64,000 nucleotides of DNA from the NCBI RefSeq assembly GCF_026410925.1, contig NZ_CP112972.1:3162001-3226000 (forward strand). The letters are read 5' to 3'. Below, piece after piece: positions 28,008-36,497 of this stretch (positions are counted from its first letter, which is position 1; every line of letters starts with the position of its first letter). The notes under the pieces were generated by a model, which made no database searches, was not told the DNA's origin, and was given only the letters and a program-made list of their open reading frames with translations. A program made the translations under genes and the position numbers. This stretch comes from Halovenus salina (GTDB lineage Archaea; Halobacteriota; Halobacteria; Halobacteriales; Haloarculaceae).

Positions 28008-28601
28008 TCAGCGCCCGGTGTCGTACTTGTAGCTGGCCTCTTCAGGGTCGATACCGAAGTCCTCAGGACCTTCCTCGGGTTCATCGTTCTCGTCGTCCTC
28101 TGCACTGGCTTGCTTGAACGCCTCCCGGAGCCGACCAGGCATGTAGAACCGTCGGGTCTCGATACGCATCGGGACCGCTTCTGGGTCGAGGCTCTCCTGT
28201 TTTTTCGAGAGTCGCCGCTGGAGCACGGATGGAATCTGTGCTGGCTCTGCGGGGTCGAATCCGAACTGTGCGAGATAGTCGGTCTCGCCGCTGAGCGCGT
28301 AGACGACGTCGAAATCCTGGTCGCCCGCCGTCTTCACCAGCCGCTCGATGACGTGTGCGCCGACGCCTTGGCCGCGCCACTCGGGAAGAACCCCGATGCT
28401 CGTCAACTCACAGTGTTCGGCCTCGTCGGTCTTGTGGACGCGCACTCGCCCGAATCCGGCGCGCTTGTTCTCGCGCTCGTCCATCGCGATGACGTAATCT
28501 CGGGACCGAAACGCCGTCTCGTCTAAGCCCATCGATTCGATGTGGTCGAGTAGCCAGGCCTCGTCGCGGTTTTTCGCGTCCCGTACGTACATGACTTCCA
28601 T
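28008..28601 (-). CDS. GNAT-family N-acetyltransferase
   Basis: A 197-residue protein with a GNAT core: [20 protein letters not shown]-like acetyl-CoA loop (seen as [20 protein letters not shown], residues ~67-86) and a following [20 protein letters not shown] strand. The ~50-residue C-tail is acidic ([16 protein letters not shown]). It could acetylate a small molecule or a protein N-terminus; no specificity marks are visible. It is divergent from the acetyl-CoA synthetase gene, which provides its cofactor, though this may be coincidence. Confidence 0.82.
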   Translation of the reverse strand: MEVMYVRDAKNRDEAWLLDHIESMGLDETAFRSRDYVIAMDERENKRAGFGRVRVHKTDEAEHCELTSIGVLPEWRGQGVGAHVIERLVKTAGDQDFDVVYALSGETDYLAQFGFDPAEPAQIPSVLQRRLSKKQESLDPEAVPMRIETRRFYMPGRLREAFKQASAEDDENDEPEEGPEDFGIDPEEASYKYDTGR

Positions 28602-28692
28602 TTTTCACGCCACGTAAAAAGTAGTTGCGAGAACCGGTCTCTGCTCATAGCTCTCGCTATCACCTAACTTTTTGACGGTACTGGTCATCTGT

Positions 28693-30696
28693 ATGAACCG
28701 AGATATGACCGAGACACTCGAGGACATCGACGAGGTGGTGTACGAACCGTCTGGGGAGCTACGGGAGCACAGCAATGTCGCTGAGTTCATGGCAAAACAC
28801 GACATCGAGGACTTCGAGGAGTTCCACCGACGGTCGGTGACCGACGTTGAGGGCGTCGAGGCCTCCGGGCTCGACTGGTTCTGGGACGAGGTCGTCGACC
28901 ACCTGGGCCTGGAGTTCGATACGCCCTACGAGGCCGTCCGCGACGACTCGGATGGCCCACAGTTCACCGATTGGTACGTTGGCGGCGAACTGAATATCGC
29001 TCACAACGTCGTCGACCGCCACGCAGCCGCCGACTCCTCGAATCGAAACAGCGTCGCGACAATCTGGGAGGGCGAAGACGGCGAGGTACGCGAGGTTACG
29101 TACCACGAACTCCACCGCCAGGCCAATCAGGTCGCGAACGCGCTCGACGAACGCGGTATCGGCGTCGGTGACACCGTCGGCCTCTACATGCCGATGGTGC
29201 CGGAAGTCGCTTCGATACTGTACGGCTGTTTCAAAGTCGGCGCAATCGCGGTGCCTATCTTCTCTGGCTTCGGTGTCGACGCGACGGCGACCAGAATCGC
29301 GGACTCTGAGTGTCGGGTTCTGTTCACTGGCGACGGCTTCTACCGGCGGGGCGACGAAATCACGCTCAAGGGGGCCGCTGACGATGCCATCGCCGAGGCC
29401 GGCCACGTCGAGCACACCATCGTCTACGAGCGGTTGGGTGCGGACATCCCGTGGGACGACGACCGCGACGAGTGGTGGGCCGACGCTGTCGAGACACAGG
29501 ATGACGCCTTCGAGACGCGCTCGTTGCCCGCCGACCAGGAGTCGATGCTACTGTACTCCTCGGGGACGACCGGCAAGCCGAAAGGCATTGTCCACACCCA
29601 CGCCGGCGGGCTGGTCCAGCCCGCAAAGGAAATGTACTTCTCGTTCGACCACCAGCCCTCGGACCGCTTCTTCTGGGTGTCCGACATTGGGTGGATGATG
29701 GGGCCATGGACGCTCATCGGCAACCACGCCTTCGGCGGCACCATCTTCATGTACGAGGGCGCGCCGGACCACCCCGAGCCAGACCGGTTCTGGGAGATGA
29801 TCGACCGCCACGGACTGACTGTCTTTGGTATCTCACCGACCGCGATTCGCGCCCTCCAGAAACACGGCGACGACTGGCTGGAGGGCTACGACCTCTCGAC
29901 ACTCCGCTTGCTCGGCTCGACCGGCGAGCCCTGGGACCCCGAGTCCTGGCACTGGTTCCACGAGAAGGTCGGCAACGGCGACACGCCGATTATGAACATC
30001 TCCGGGGGTACCGAGATTTTCGGCTGTTTCCTCCAACCGCTCCCAACGCACTCGCTGAAACCCTGTACGCTCGGTGGACCGGCACTCGGCATGGATATCG
30101 ACATCGTCAACGCGACCGGCGAGTCGATTGTCGACACCGACGAGCGGGGGTATCTGGTCGCCAAATCCTCCGCACCCTCGATGACGAAATCGCTCTGGAG
30201 CGGCGACGAGCGATATCTGGAGGAGTACTGGAGTCGCTTCGGCGACATGTGGGACCACGGCGACTGGGCGCAGAAAGACGAGGACGGTTTCTGGTTCCTG
30301 CACGGCCGTTCGGACGACGTACTCAACGTGGCCGGCCGGAAGGTCGGCCCCGCAGAGGTCGAGGGCGCGCTCATCGACCACGCGGCAGTCAACGCCGCCG
30401 CCGCTATCGGTGCCGATGACGACACCAAAGGGACCGCTGTGGTCAGTTACGTCATTCTCGAAGACGGTTTCGACGAGAGTGACGACCTCCGCTCTGAACT
30501 GCGTTCCCAGGTCGGGGAGGAACTCGGCAAGCCGTTCATGCCCCGCGAAGTCCTCTTCGTCGACGAGTTCCCCAAGACCCAGAGCGGGAAAATCGTCCGG
30601 CGGCTCATCCAGTCCGTCTACGAGGGCGAGGAGATGGGTGACCTCTCCAGCATCGAGAATCCGGACGCACTCGATAAGATAGACGACGCGCGGTAA
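28693..30696 (+). CDS. Acetyl-CoA synthetase-type AMP-forming acyl-CoA ligase
   Basis: A ~667-residue adenylate-forming enzyme. The P-loop-like motif LLYSSGTTGKPKGIVHTHAG lies near residue 290. The acetyl-CoA synthetase-like GEPWDPESWHWFHEKVGNG and NISGGTEIFGCFLQ follow, then the hinge HGRSDDVLNVAGRKVGPAEV and catalytic Lys in KTQSGKIVRRLI near the end. It probably activates acetate or propionate; propionate would feed the nearby methylmalonyl-CoA genes. I use ATG 28693; a TTG at 28672 and ATG 28705 are alternatives. Confidence 0.9.
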   Translation: MNRDMTETLEDIDEVVYEPSGELREHSNVAEFMAKHDIEDFEEFHRRSVTDVEGVEASGLDWFWDEVVDHLGLEFDTPYEAVRDDSDGPQFTDWYVGGELNIAHNVVDRHAAADSSNRNSVATIWEGEDGEVREVTYHELHRQANQVANALDERGIGVGDTVGLYMPMVPEVASILYGCFKVGAIAVPIFSGFGVDATATRIADSECRVLFTGDGFYRRGDEITLKGAADDAIAEAGHVEHTIVYERLGADIPWDDDRDEWWADAVETQDDAFETRSLPADQESMLLYSSGTTGKPKGIVHTHAGGLVQPAKEMYFSFDHQPSDRFFWVSDIGWMMGPWTLIGNHAFGGTIFMYEGAPDHPEPDRFWEMIDRHGLTVFGISPTAIRALQKHGDDWLEGYDLSTLRLLGSTGEPWDPESWHWFHEKVGNGDTPIMNISGGTEIFGCFLQPLPTHSLKPCTLGGPALGMDIDIVNATGESIVDTDERGYLVAKSSAPSMTKSLWSGDERYLEEYWSRFGDMWDHGDWAQKDEDGFWFLHGRSDDVLNVAGRKVGPAEVEGALIDHAAVNAAAAIGADDDTKGTAVVSYVILEDGFDESDDLRSELRSQVGEELGKPFMPREVLFVDEFPKTQSGKIVRRLIQSVYEGEEMGDLSSIENPDALDKIDDAR

Positions 30697-31043
30697 CGCC
30701 GTCGCGGGGCGGTCCGTTTCGACAGTGGCGAAACGGCCCTCTCTGGATTTTGTCGACACAAAGGGTGTATACTCAATACGGCGGTCGGTGTTGGCCTACG
30801 GTTGTAATGAGTGCTCGGTACCGTTGCAAACTGTCCACTGTAGAACCTTCAAGATAGATTTCATATTTGCACTGGTATGCAAGACAGAGGGCGCGAATCT
30901 TGTACGACAATCTGATACCTAGGAGGCCAACTGAATCGGTCGGTACATCTGTTTCGAATCGAGAGAATACCCCTCTCGAACTCTGCCTCCACCTGTTCCA
31001 TGTGTCCGTCCTCATTTTGTTCTGATTTGGATGCTCGGGTCAC
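30697..31043. other. Intergenic region with 27-nt hairpin copy b
   Basis: No supportable gene. The GC content drops compared with the flanks. Copy b of the 27-nt hairpin repeat is at 30878-30904. A short minus-strand frame through it shares the peptide RALxxAYQ with one at 4.06 kb only because both cross the repeat. Confidence 0.5.
30878..30904 (-). repeat. 27-nt hairpin repeat, copy b
   Basis: Arms TGCAAGA and TCTTGTA around CAGAGGGCGCGAA. It matches copy a in loop and left flank (CTGGTATGCAA), which indicates a common origin beyond the hairpin itself. Confidence 0.6.
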
Positions 31044-31547
31044 CTATTGTATCCACTCACGAACGGTTTCGTTCTCTCTTCGATCCTCGAACAGCCACAC
31101 CATCCTGTCGAAGAACCAGATCTTACCGAGGAACGCAACTGTAAGCCCAGTAATTGTCATCCAGACCTGAAGCTCGTAGAGTCCAAATAGGAACGGACCC
31201 ATGGCGACCAGTTGCACCGCGTTCAGCGCGTGGGTTTGCCATGCCCACACCGTCGGGATATCATACGAGTCTCGTTCCTTCCAGATTCGCTCCCCGAGGA
31301 CGCCTTTTGTTGCCCAACTGGTGAACGAGTCTGGCTTGCTGAACAACCGGGGATTCAAAAACGTCCATAGCAGCGTCGCAACGAGTGGGGCGAGAAAATA
31401 CCGTCCTACCCAAACACGACTCCAGACAGAAATCGCGATCAATACTAACACCGGGAACCGAGAATAGACGCTCTTGGGGTTCGCGTGTCGTAGCCAGCGC
31501 TCGCCCTCCAGTCCAAACAGTCGTGCGAGGGATTTCTCTACGTTCAT
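31044..31547 (-). CDS. Haloarchaeal integral membrane protein of unknown function
   Basis: A 167-residue protein with about four hydrophobic segments (VLVLIAISVWSRVWVG, FLAPLVATLLWTFLNP, AVQLVAMGPFLFGLYEL, VWMTITGLTVAFLGKIWFFD) and many Trp/Arg residues at the interfaces. It resembles small haloarchaeal membrane families without known function. It is divergent from a TetR regulator across a 180-bp gap that holds an inverted repeat, so it is a candidate target of that regulator. Confidence 0.7.
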   Translation of the reverse strand: MNVEKSLARLFGLEGERWLRHANPKSVYSRFPVLVLIAISVWSRVWVGRYFLAPLVATLLWTFLNPRLFSKPDSFTSWATKGVLGERIWKERDSYDIPTVWAWQTHALNAVQLVAMGPFLFGLYELQVWMTITGLTVAFLGKIWFFDRMVWLFEDRRENETVREWIQ

Positions 31548-31680
31548 CTTTTGAATCTCAATCGGCCTCTGTCTTGATCGTAACTCAGGTCCGAAAATAC
31601 AAAAATATTTTTGTTTTGTTGTTCTGAATGGGGTCTGGCCACAGCGAGCGGTCTCGTGGCCCCAGTCGTGGTCTTGGTGC

Positions 31681-31715
31681 GAATCACGAACTCAACTGTT
31701 ATACATTCGTGATTC
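31681..31715. promoter_or_regulatory. Inverted repeat, probable TetR operator
   Basis: GAATCACGAA (31681-31690) and TTCGTGATTC (31706-31715) form a perfect 10-bp inverted repeat with a 15-bp spacer containing TTATAC. It ends 12 bp before the TetR ATG, overlapping its likely promoter, the usual arrangement for autoregulation. Confidence 0.6.
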
Positions 31716-31727
31716 GTATGCTGGCAC

Positions 31728-32333
31728 ATGCGTGGGTTCTCCGACGAAGAGCGTGAACGGATTCGTCGAGACCTGCTTGAAGCGGGTCGCTCGCTCTTTC
31801 CAAAGTTCGGGCTCCAGAAGACGACAATCTCCGACCTCACTGACGAGGTGGGTATCGGCCGGAGTACGTTTTATCGGTTTTTCGACTCGAAAGAGGACCT
31901 GTACTTGGCTGTGCTTGAGGCCGAGGGAGAGAAAGTTAGTCGGCGACTCGCCGAACAGAATCTCGACGACGTGACTGACCCGGAGGAAGTCGTCACACAG
32001 TTCCTCCACTTTATCTTCGAAGAGATCGAGACAAATCCCCTCGTCCGACAACTCATCATATCCGGAGAACTTGACCGAGTTCGGAGCCATCGAACCGAAG
32101 CGGAGCGCGAGGCCGAGCGACAGGAAGAAATCGAGACGATTCGAGCCTTTCTGGACCCGTTCGTTGAACAGGGGCACTTCTACGAAGACGATCCGGAACT
32201 GGTGGCGAGTGCCATCGCTGCAATTCCGTATCTGACTCTCCACAAAGACGACATAGGGACAGAAAGATATCCCAACGTGCGAGATGTGGTGATTGAAACG
32301 TTCGCACGCGGCCTCGTGGAAGATTCAGAGTGA
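31728..32333 (+). CDS. TetR/AcrR-family transcriptional regulator
   Basis: A 201-residue regulator. The N-terminal HTH runs GRSLFPKFGLQKTTISDLTD, EVGIGRSTFYRFFDSKEDLY, which is a strong TetR match. The C-terminal ligand domain (EEVVTQFLHFIFEEIETNPL ... IAAIPYLTLHKDDIGTERYP) is variable as usual, so the ligand is unknown. The 10-bp inverted repeat just upstream is the likely operator, and the divergent membrane protein gene the likely target. Confidence 0.9.
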   Translation: MRGFSDEERERIRRDLLEAGRSLFPKFGLQKTTISDLTDEVGIGRSTFYRFFDSKEDLYLAVLEAEGEKVSRRLAEQNLDDVTDPEEVVTQFLHFIFEEIETNPLVRQLIISGELDRVRSHRTEAEREAERQEEIETIRAFLDPFVEQGHFYEDDPELVASAIAAIPYLTLHKDDIGTERYPNVRDVVIETFARGLVEDSE

Positions 32334-32573
32334 TCTCATAGTAGAAGAACCATGACCCCAGAGGTATCGTCCTGTGACCGTGATAGTTGAACGGTTATAA
32401 CGAAGTATTCTACGGGGAACTGAACCAAAGTGGCTATCGATGGTAAACCGTGACTGAGTGCTGAATACCTTCTCTGTGTCTTGCACGGCAGTACTACCAG
32501 TTCTTGAATAGATCTGACCGGAAGGCCCAAGATAGGGCGCGTAAATTCAGTAATTAGACCGGCGCATGACCAG
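32334..32573. other. Intergenic region with degenerate 27-nt hairpin copy c
   Basis: No gene supported. The lone recognisable feature is 32459-32485, which keeps the right arm TCTTGCA and continues as CGGCAGT exactly as in copy d at 36.27 kb, while the left arm has decayed (TGCTGAA). Confidence 0.45.
32459..32485 (+). repeat. 27-nt hairpin repeat, copy c (decayed)
   Basis: The right arm TCTTGCA and preceding CTCT match copy d, and both are followed by CGGCAGT. The left arm no longer pairs. Confidence 0.4.
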
Positions 32574-32816
32574 TCATGCTGTGTTATTCCAATAGGAGAC
32601 AGTGCGATAGAGAATGTAGAGGAAGGCATTGAGAAACCCGGTTAGTGCAAAGAGATTGCCAAGCTGATACCAGACTCGTTCAAATGGGAGTCCGAGTTCA
32701 GTGATGCCGTATGTAAAAAACGCGGCAATGGCTCCCCATATAATCAGAATTGCTGCGATTCGTGCACCATCGGCGACATACTCTGTTACCGGCTGTGGCT
32801 CTGGAATAGTGGACAC
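32574..32816 (-). CDS. 80-residue two-helix membrane protein
   Basis: Starts MSTIPEPQPVTEYVADGARI and has two hydrophobic helices (AAILIIWGAIAAFFTYGI and NLFALTGFLNAFLYILYR) linked by a short loop with aromatic residues. This composition is typical of small haloarchaeal membrane proteins of unknown function. It stands alone between weak intergenic regions; no partner gene can be named. Confidence 0.6.
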   Translation of the reverse strand: MSTIPEPQPVTEYVADGARIAAILIIWGAIAAFFTYGITELGLPFERVWYQLGNLFALTGFLNAFLYILYRTVSYWNNTA

Positions 32817-33090
32817 GCCAGACGCTTCTCAGCCCGTTCGCATAGACTTCTGGAAAGGTAAAAAACCCATTTAATTTATCATATTTAACACGAACACATT
32901 GTGAGAGAGATTCTCTATATACAGCAGTCGGGTTGTGACAGGAACAGGGTAGGTGAACTTGACGCTGCTGAATACAGGGCGCATAGTCAGCATTCGAACC
33001 AAGCGTGCGTGAACCCGATAGCGGAGCTCAATGCATGGACGCTATTGGCCGGTTAAGACTGGTTTTCACACGAAAGAGCAATGGTCGAGT
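32817..33090. other. Intergenic region, AT-rich
   Basis: No coding or structural feature seen beyond an AT-rich promoter-like stretch (AATTTATCATATTTAAC, 32873-32889) upstream of the 80-residue gene. Confidence 0.4.
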
Positions 33091-33525
33091 TCAGTGTAAC
33101 TCGTCGATTGTTTCCAACAACGCCGAAGGGTTCTGTGATCCGATGACGACTGACTTTGCGTTCTTTCGGTCAATCTTAATGCCACTCCCCCGCGTCGTCA
33201 TGTATGCCACCGTGTTCGCTGTCCACCTAATTCCAATCCCACCGTAGGTGAGCAATCCGAAGTCCGCGCGTTCGACCCGCTCTATCCGGTCGAATGGTAG
33301 CCGCCGAAACGAACGATGAATCGGTGCGAACCGTACGTAAATCCCATCGTCACGCACCTCTGTTATGAGTTTTATAGAGTACAACAACCCCGCAACAGTC
33401 AATATAACCAACGCTCCAACCACAGAGCTGAATACGAGTGTTGGAACACTAGCCAGTACGAGAAGTGCCCAAATCCAGGGTTGCCGCATACGTTGAGTCT
33501 CGCGGAACAGCGGTTCTTCGGTCAT
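33091..33525 (-). CDS. Membrane-anchored PH-like domain protein, unknown function
   Basis: A 144-residue protein. An N-terminal amphipathic start is followed by two close hydrophobic helices (WIWALLVLASVPTLVFSSVV and GALVILTVAGLLYSIKLI), then an about 85-residue soluble domain of alternating strands (DDGIYVRFAPIHRSFRRLPF, YGGIGIRWTANTVAYMT) reminiscent of bacterial PH-like (YdbT/DUF304-type) domains. It may be a small membrane scaffold. I do not recognise a named family. Confidence 0.65.
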   Translation of the reverse strand: MTEEPLFRETQRMRQPWIWALLVLASVPTLVFSSVVGALVILTVAGLLYSIKLITEVRDDGIYVRFAPIHRSFRRLPFDRIERVERADFGLLTYGGIGIRWTANTVAYMTTRGSGIKIDRKNAKSVVIGSQNPSALLETIDELH

Positions 33526-33643
33526 GTAATATGCATCAGTGTATGTATATTTAAATAGGTTCCCAGCATCGCAATACTGTTGAGAATCGATCAGTAAACA
33601 TCATAGTCGAAAACTGTTTTATTCAAGCTCCCAACCGTTCAGT

Positions 33644-34564
33644 ATGGACGACGCTGGGGAGAAAAAACCAGCCAAAATACAAAACGGGGAAGAATCGACA
33701 GAGTCTCCCGTAACACAGTTTTCTCTCACACCGTTCGAACTTGTCACAGAGGAGACGCGTGCTACCATACTTGACACACTAGCGAGTTATCAGGCCGAGA
33801 ATCCGCGAGATCCGTCGGTGGGATTCAAGGATCTCCGCGAGACCGCAGGGATCGAGGATTCTGGAAATTTCAACTACCATCTCAACAAACTACAGCCGTC
33901 GTACGTCAGACAGACTGAGAACGGATACGCGCTGACAAACGCAGGGACATCACTCGTTGGGACGCTCCGGGCTGGCGTCGGTGTCGAGAGGGCCTGCGGG
34001 CCGAAGTCCCTCGATGCGACGTGCAGTATCTGTGACACCGAACTCTCCGTCCGCTACGAGGACGCAATCCTTTCAATATCGTGTGAGAATGACCACGACT
34101 ATCCACGGGACTTTCTCCCTCCGAGAGCAGTCGACGGACGGACACTCGAAGAGGCAATTTCCATCCAGAAACATCGGACGTTACACGACTGTGAACTTGT
34201 CCGTAACGGGGTGTGTCCTGCATGTTTCGACGATGTCGAACGCCAGCATACGGTGCTGGACGCACCGCAAGCGAGTCACGTTCTCATTGCGACCTGCGAG
34301 GGCTGTGGACGGGTGTCAGGTTCTCCGATTGGCACGTACCTGCTCCGAGAACCACCGGTCGTGGCATTCTATCACGACCACGGTGTCGACATCACCGAAA
34401 CATCGTTGTGGGATCTGGAGTTGGTTATTGCGGATCCGACAGTGCGGTCAGAAGATCCACTCCGACTGTCGCTGTCGGTCGAACAAGGCGGGGAACAATT
34501 AACACTGGTCGTCGATAAATACACGCAACTGATTGATAGTGAGCGTACTTGCGTCAACAGTTAG
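33644..34564 (+). CDS. Winged-helix regulator with C-terminal zinc-binding Cys pairs
   Basis: A 306-residue protein. An ArsR-like winged helix follows a disordered tail: FELVTEETRATILDTLASYQ, then VGFKDLRETAGIEDSGNFNYHLNKLQPSYVR (residues ~60-90) and the wing GYALTNAG. The C-terminal half has Cys pairs (CSICDTELS, CEGCGRVSG, and the single CPACFDDVE) likely to bind zinc. This architecture is common among haloarchaeal regulators of unknown targets. It is next to and convergent with a secreted hydrolase gene. A TATA-like TTTTATTC precedes the start. Confidence 0.8.
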   Translation: MDDAGEKKPAKIQNGEESTESPVTQFSLTPFELVTEETRATILDTLASYQAENPRDPSVGFKDLRETAGIEDSGNFNYHLNKLQPSYVRQTENGYALTNAGTSLVGTLRAGVGVERACGPKSLDATCSICDTELSVRYEDAILSISCENDHDYPRDFLPPRAVDGRTLEEAISIQKHRTLHDCELVRNGVCPACFDDVERQHTVLDAPQASHVLIATCEGCGRVSGSPIGTYLLREPPVVAFYHDHGVDITETSLWDLELVIADPTVRSEDPLRLSLSVEQGGEQLTLVVDKYTQLIDSERTCVNS

Positions 34565-34591
34565 ACCGACCCCCACTCCTCAGACCGGCGG

Positions 34592-36061
34592 TTAGCTGTG
34601 TCGTTCGACGAATGTCGTGATATCTTCGACGACACGCTGGTCGAAAACAGCGTCGGCATTGAAGTACTCTGCCCCTGTAGAGGGTCCGGTTCCGTCTTGA
34701 AACAAGTGATTGAGGCCCTCATAGAGTTCGAGCCGAACGTTTGACTGATCGGAGAGTGTTTCTCTCCAAATCGGAAAATCTCCGTCGGGAGTTACCTGGT
34801 AATCGCGGTCTCCCTGCCCGACGAATCGGGGAATCTCTAACTCAGCGGCCGCCTCAGGACCATCGTACTCGGCGAGACTCTGAAAGTACTCGCGGCCGCC
34901 GAGGCCGAGCACCACCTCGTCGTCGTCGATATCGAGTGAACGGATTTTTTCAGCTCTCTCTCGCGCATTGGCAAGCGCTTCCTCGCGTTCTGACTCGGAG
35001 AGGTTCTGTTGCTCAATAAGATGACGACGTTGATCGAGAACCGTCTCAGCTATCGGTCGGGTCGGTCCAGGTGCGAGCATGAGAACGCCAGCGAGGCGTT
35101 CGTCACGTGTTGCGATGCGCGGAGCAAGTACGCCACCCAGGCTGTGTCCAACAACGAATACACTGTCAGCAGCTACTCCCTCTTGTGAACGGAGACGCTT
35201 GAGTGCAGTTACCGCGTCGTCTGTCGTCACATCGTTGACTGTCACGTCTGAACGGTCAACATCACAGGCGTTGGTCCGTTTGTCGTACCGCAGTACGGCG
35301 ATACCACGACTAGCTAGCCCCCACGAAAGTTCTTTGTACGGTTTGTTCGGGCCGAAGGTCCCGTCTCTGTCGATCGGCCCGCTTCCGTGGACAATAACCA
35401 ATCCGGGGACCTGTGCCTCATCCGGAGGCAGGGAGAGTGTTCCACCTAACTCACACGATGTGGTCGCATCGATCGTGACTGTTGTCTCGGTAAACGCCGA
35501 CGTGTCTACGTATGACGGTTGCTCCCAGCTATACTCCTCCTGTGCTGTGATCTGGTAGCTCTGGACACCCTTTCTCGTCAGCACGACCTCAAACGTATTC
35601 CTAACCCTGGCAAAAGCAGTCTTGACAATAACAAGAGCGGCTCCGTCTGTCCTCTTTTGATATTCGCTCTCGACAATCGATTCGAACTCTCCCGACGTAG
35701 TGACGATTTGTTGCCAGCTGTTCTCCATGTCTGTAACAGAGAAATCCGCCGCTGTGGGAGTGAGGAGTCGTTCATGGGCAGCCTCAAACGAACCGTCACT
35801 CTGAAGCGTTAGAAAATTCCGGGCGCGCCGTTCGAGCATAGCTGGGTCCAAGTCAGTTTTCGCTCGCTCTGAAGACTCGTTCGACTCTGGGCTTCCGTCC
35901 GTCCTCGAAACAGGCGAAGAGCCACTGTCGTCGCCGTCGCTGGAACACCCCGCTATCACCACAACCGAAAGAGAACCCACGCTCCTGAGAATTTTCCGCC
36001 GGTCTGTGCCACCGTTACTCGTTGTCGGACTGGGGGTCTTTGTCGAGTTATGAAGCTTCAT
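34592..36061 (-). CDS. Secreted alpha/beta-hydrolase lipoprotein
   Basis: A 489-residue exported hydrolase. The N-terminus has a twin-arginine signal, TDRRKILRSVGSLSVVVIAG followed by the lipobox Cys, then a Ser/Asp-rich linker (SSDGDDSGSSPVSRTDGSPE). After a ~120-residue DUF3887-like N-domain comes the alpha/beta hydrolase: VPGLVIVHGSGPIDRDGTFG (oxyanion HG), nucleophile in VFVVGHSLGGVLAP, and C-terminal GLNHLFQDG with the catalytic His. It is similar to secreted acyl-peptidase/dienelactone-hydrolase families; substrate unknown. ATG 36061 is preferred to GTG 36067. Confidence 0.82.
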   Translation of the reverse strand: MKLHNSTKTPSPTTSNGGTDRRKILRSVGSLSVVVIAGCSSDGDDSGSSPVSRTDGSPESNESSERAKTDLDPAMLERRARNFLTLQSDGSFEAAHERLLTPTAADFSVTDMENSWQQIVTTSGEFESIVESEYQKRTDGAALVIVKTAFARVRNTFEVVLTRKGVQSYQITAQEEYSWEQPSYVDTSAFTETTVTIDATTSCELGGTLSLPPDEAQVPGLVIVHGSGPIDRDGTFGPNKPYKELSWGLASRGIAVLRYDKRTNACDVDRSDVTVNDVTTDDAVTALKRLRSQEGVAADSVFVVGHSLGGVLAPRIATRDERLAGVLMLAPGPTRPIAETVLDQRRHLIEQQNLSESEREEALANARERAEKIRSLDIDDDEVVLGLGGREYFQSLAEYDGPEAAAELEIPRFVGQGDRDYQVTPDGDFPIWRETLSDQSNVRLELYEGLNHLFQDGTGPSTGAEYFNADAVFDQRVVEDITTFVERHS

Positions 36062-36067
36062 TATCAC

Positions 36068-36497
36068 GCTATTACTGTCGTCTATGAAATAAATCGAACC
36101 AGCACTCCGATACAGTTAGAGTTTTTATATGTGAGACAATGACACCGCCCCTGTTGGTAGTGCCCTTCTTATTGTGTCTCGCTGGAATTGCTCGAAACGA
36201 ATCGTTCAGTATGCAGGCGGAGCTACCAACGGTTTCACACAGTTATGCGTGCAAGATGTATGCTCTATATCTTGCACGGCAGTTGTAACAAATTACTGAT
36301 GAGTGCGTTCTCTTGCGTATCACTGCACCGCCCTACAGAGCGGTTGGTTCACGAACGATACCGTGACATCCGAAGTGATAGAATACTACATAGAACGTCC
36401 ATATTTTATATCTCTGTTGTAATATCGTCAGGGTGTCCCTCATTCCGCCGGATTGGACAAAATCCGGCACAGTCGCTCAACTAACGGCGAGCCGTGC
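36068..36497. other. Intergenic region with 27-nt hairpin copy d
   Basis: About 430 bp without a supportable gene and with lower GC. It contains the best-paired copy of the hairpin repeat at 36250-36276. The remainder shows no clear homology with other parts of the window. Confidence 0.5.
36250..36276. repeat. 27-nt hairpin repeat, copy d (perfect arms)
   Basis: TGCAAGAT and ATCTTGCA pair perfectly over 8 bp around an 11-nt loop; the right flank CGGCAGT is shared with copy c. Confidence 0.65.
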
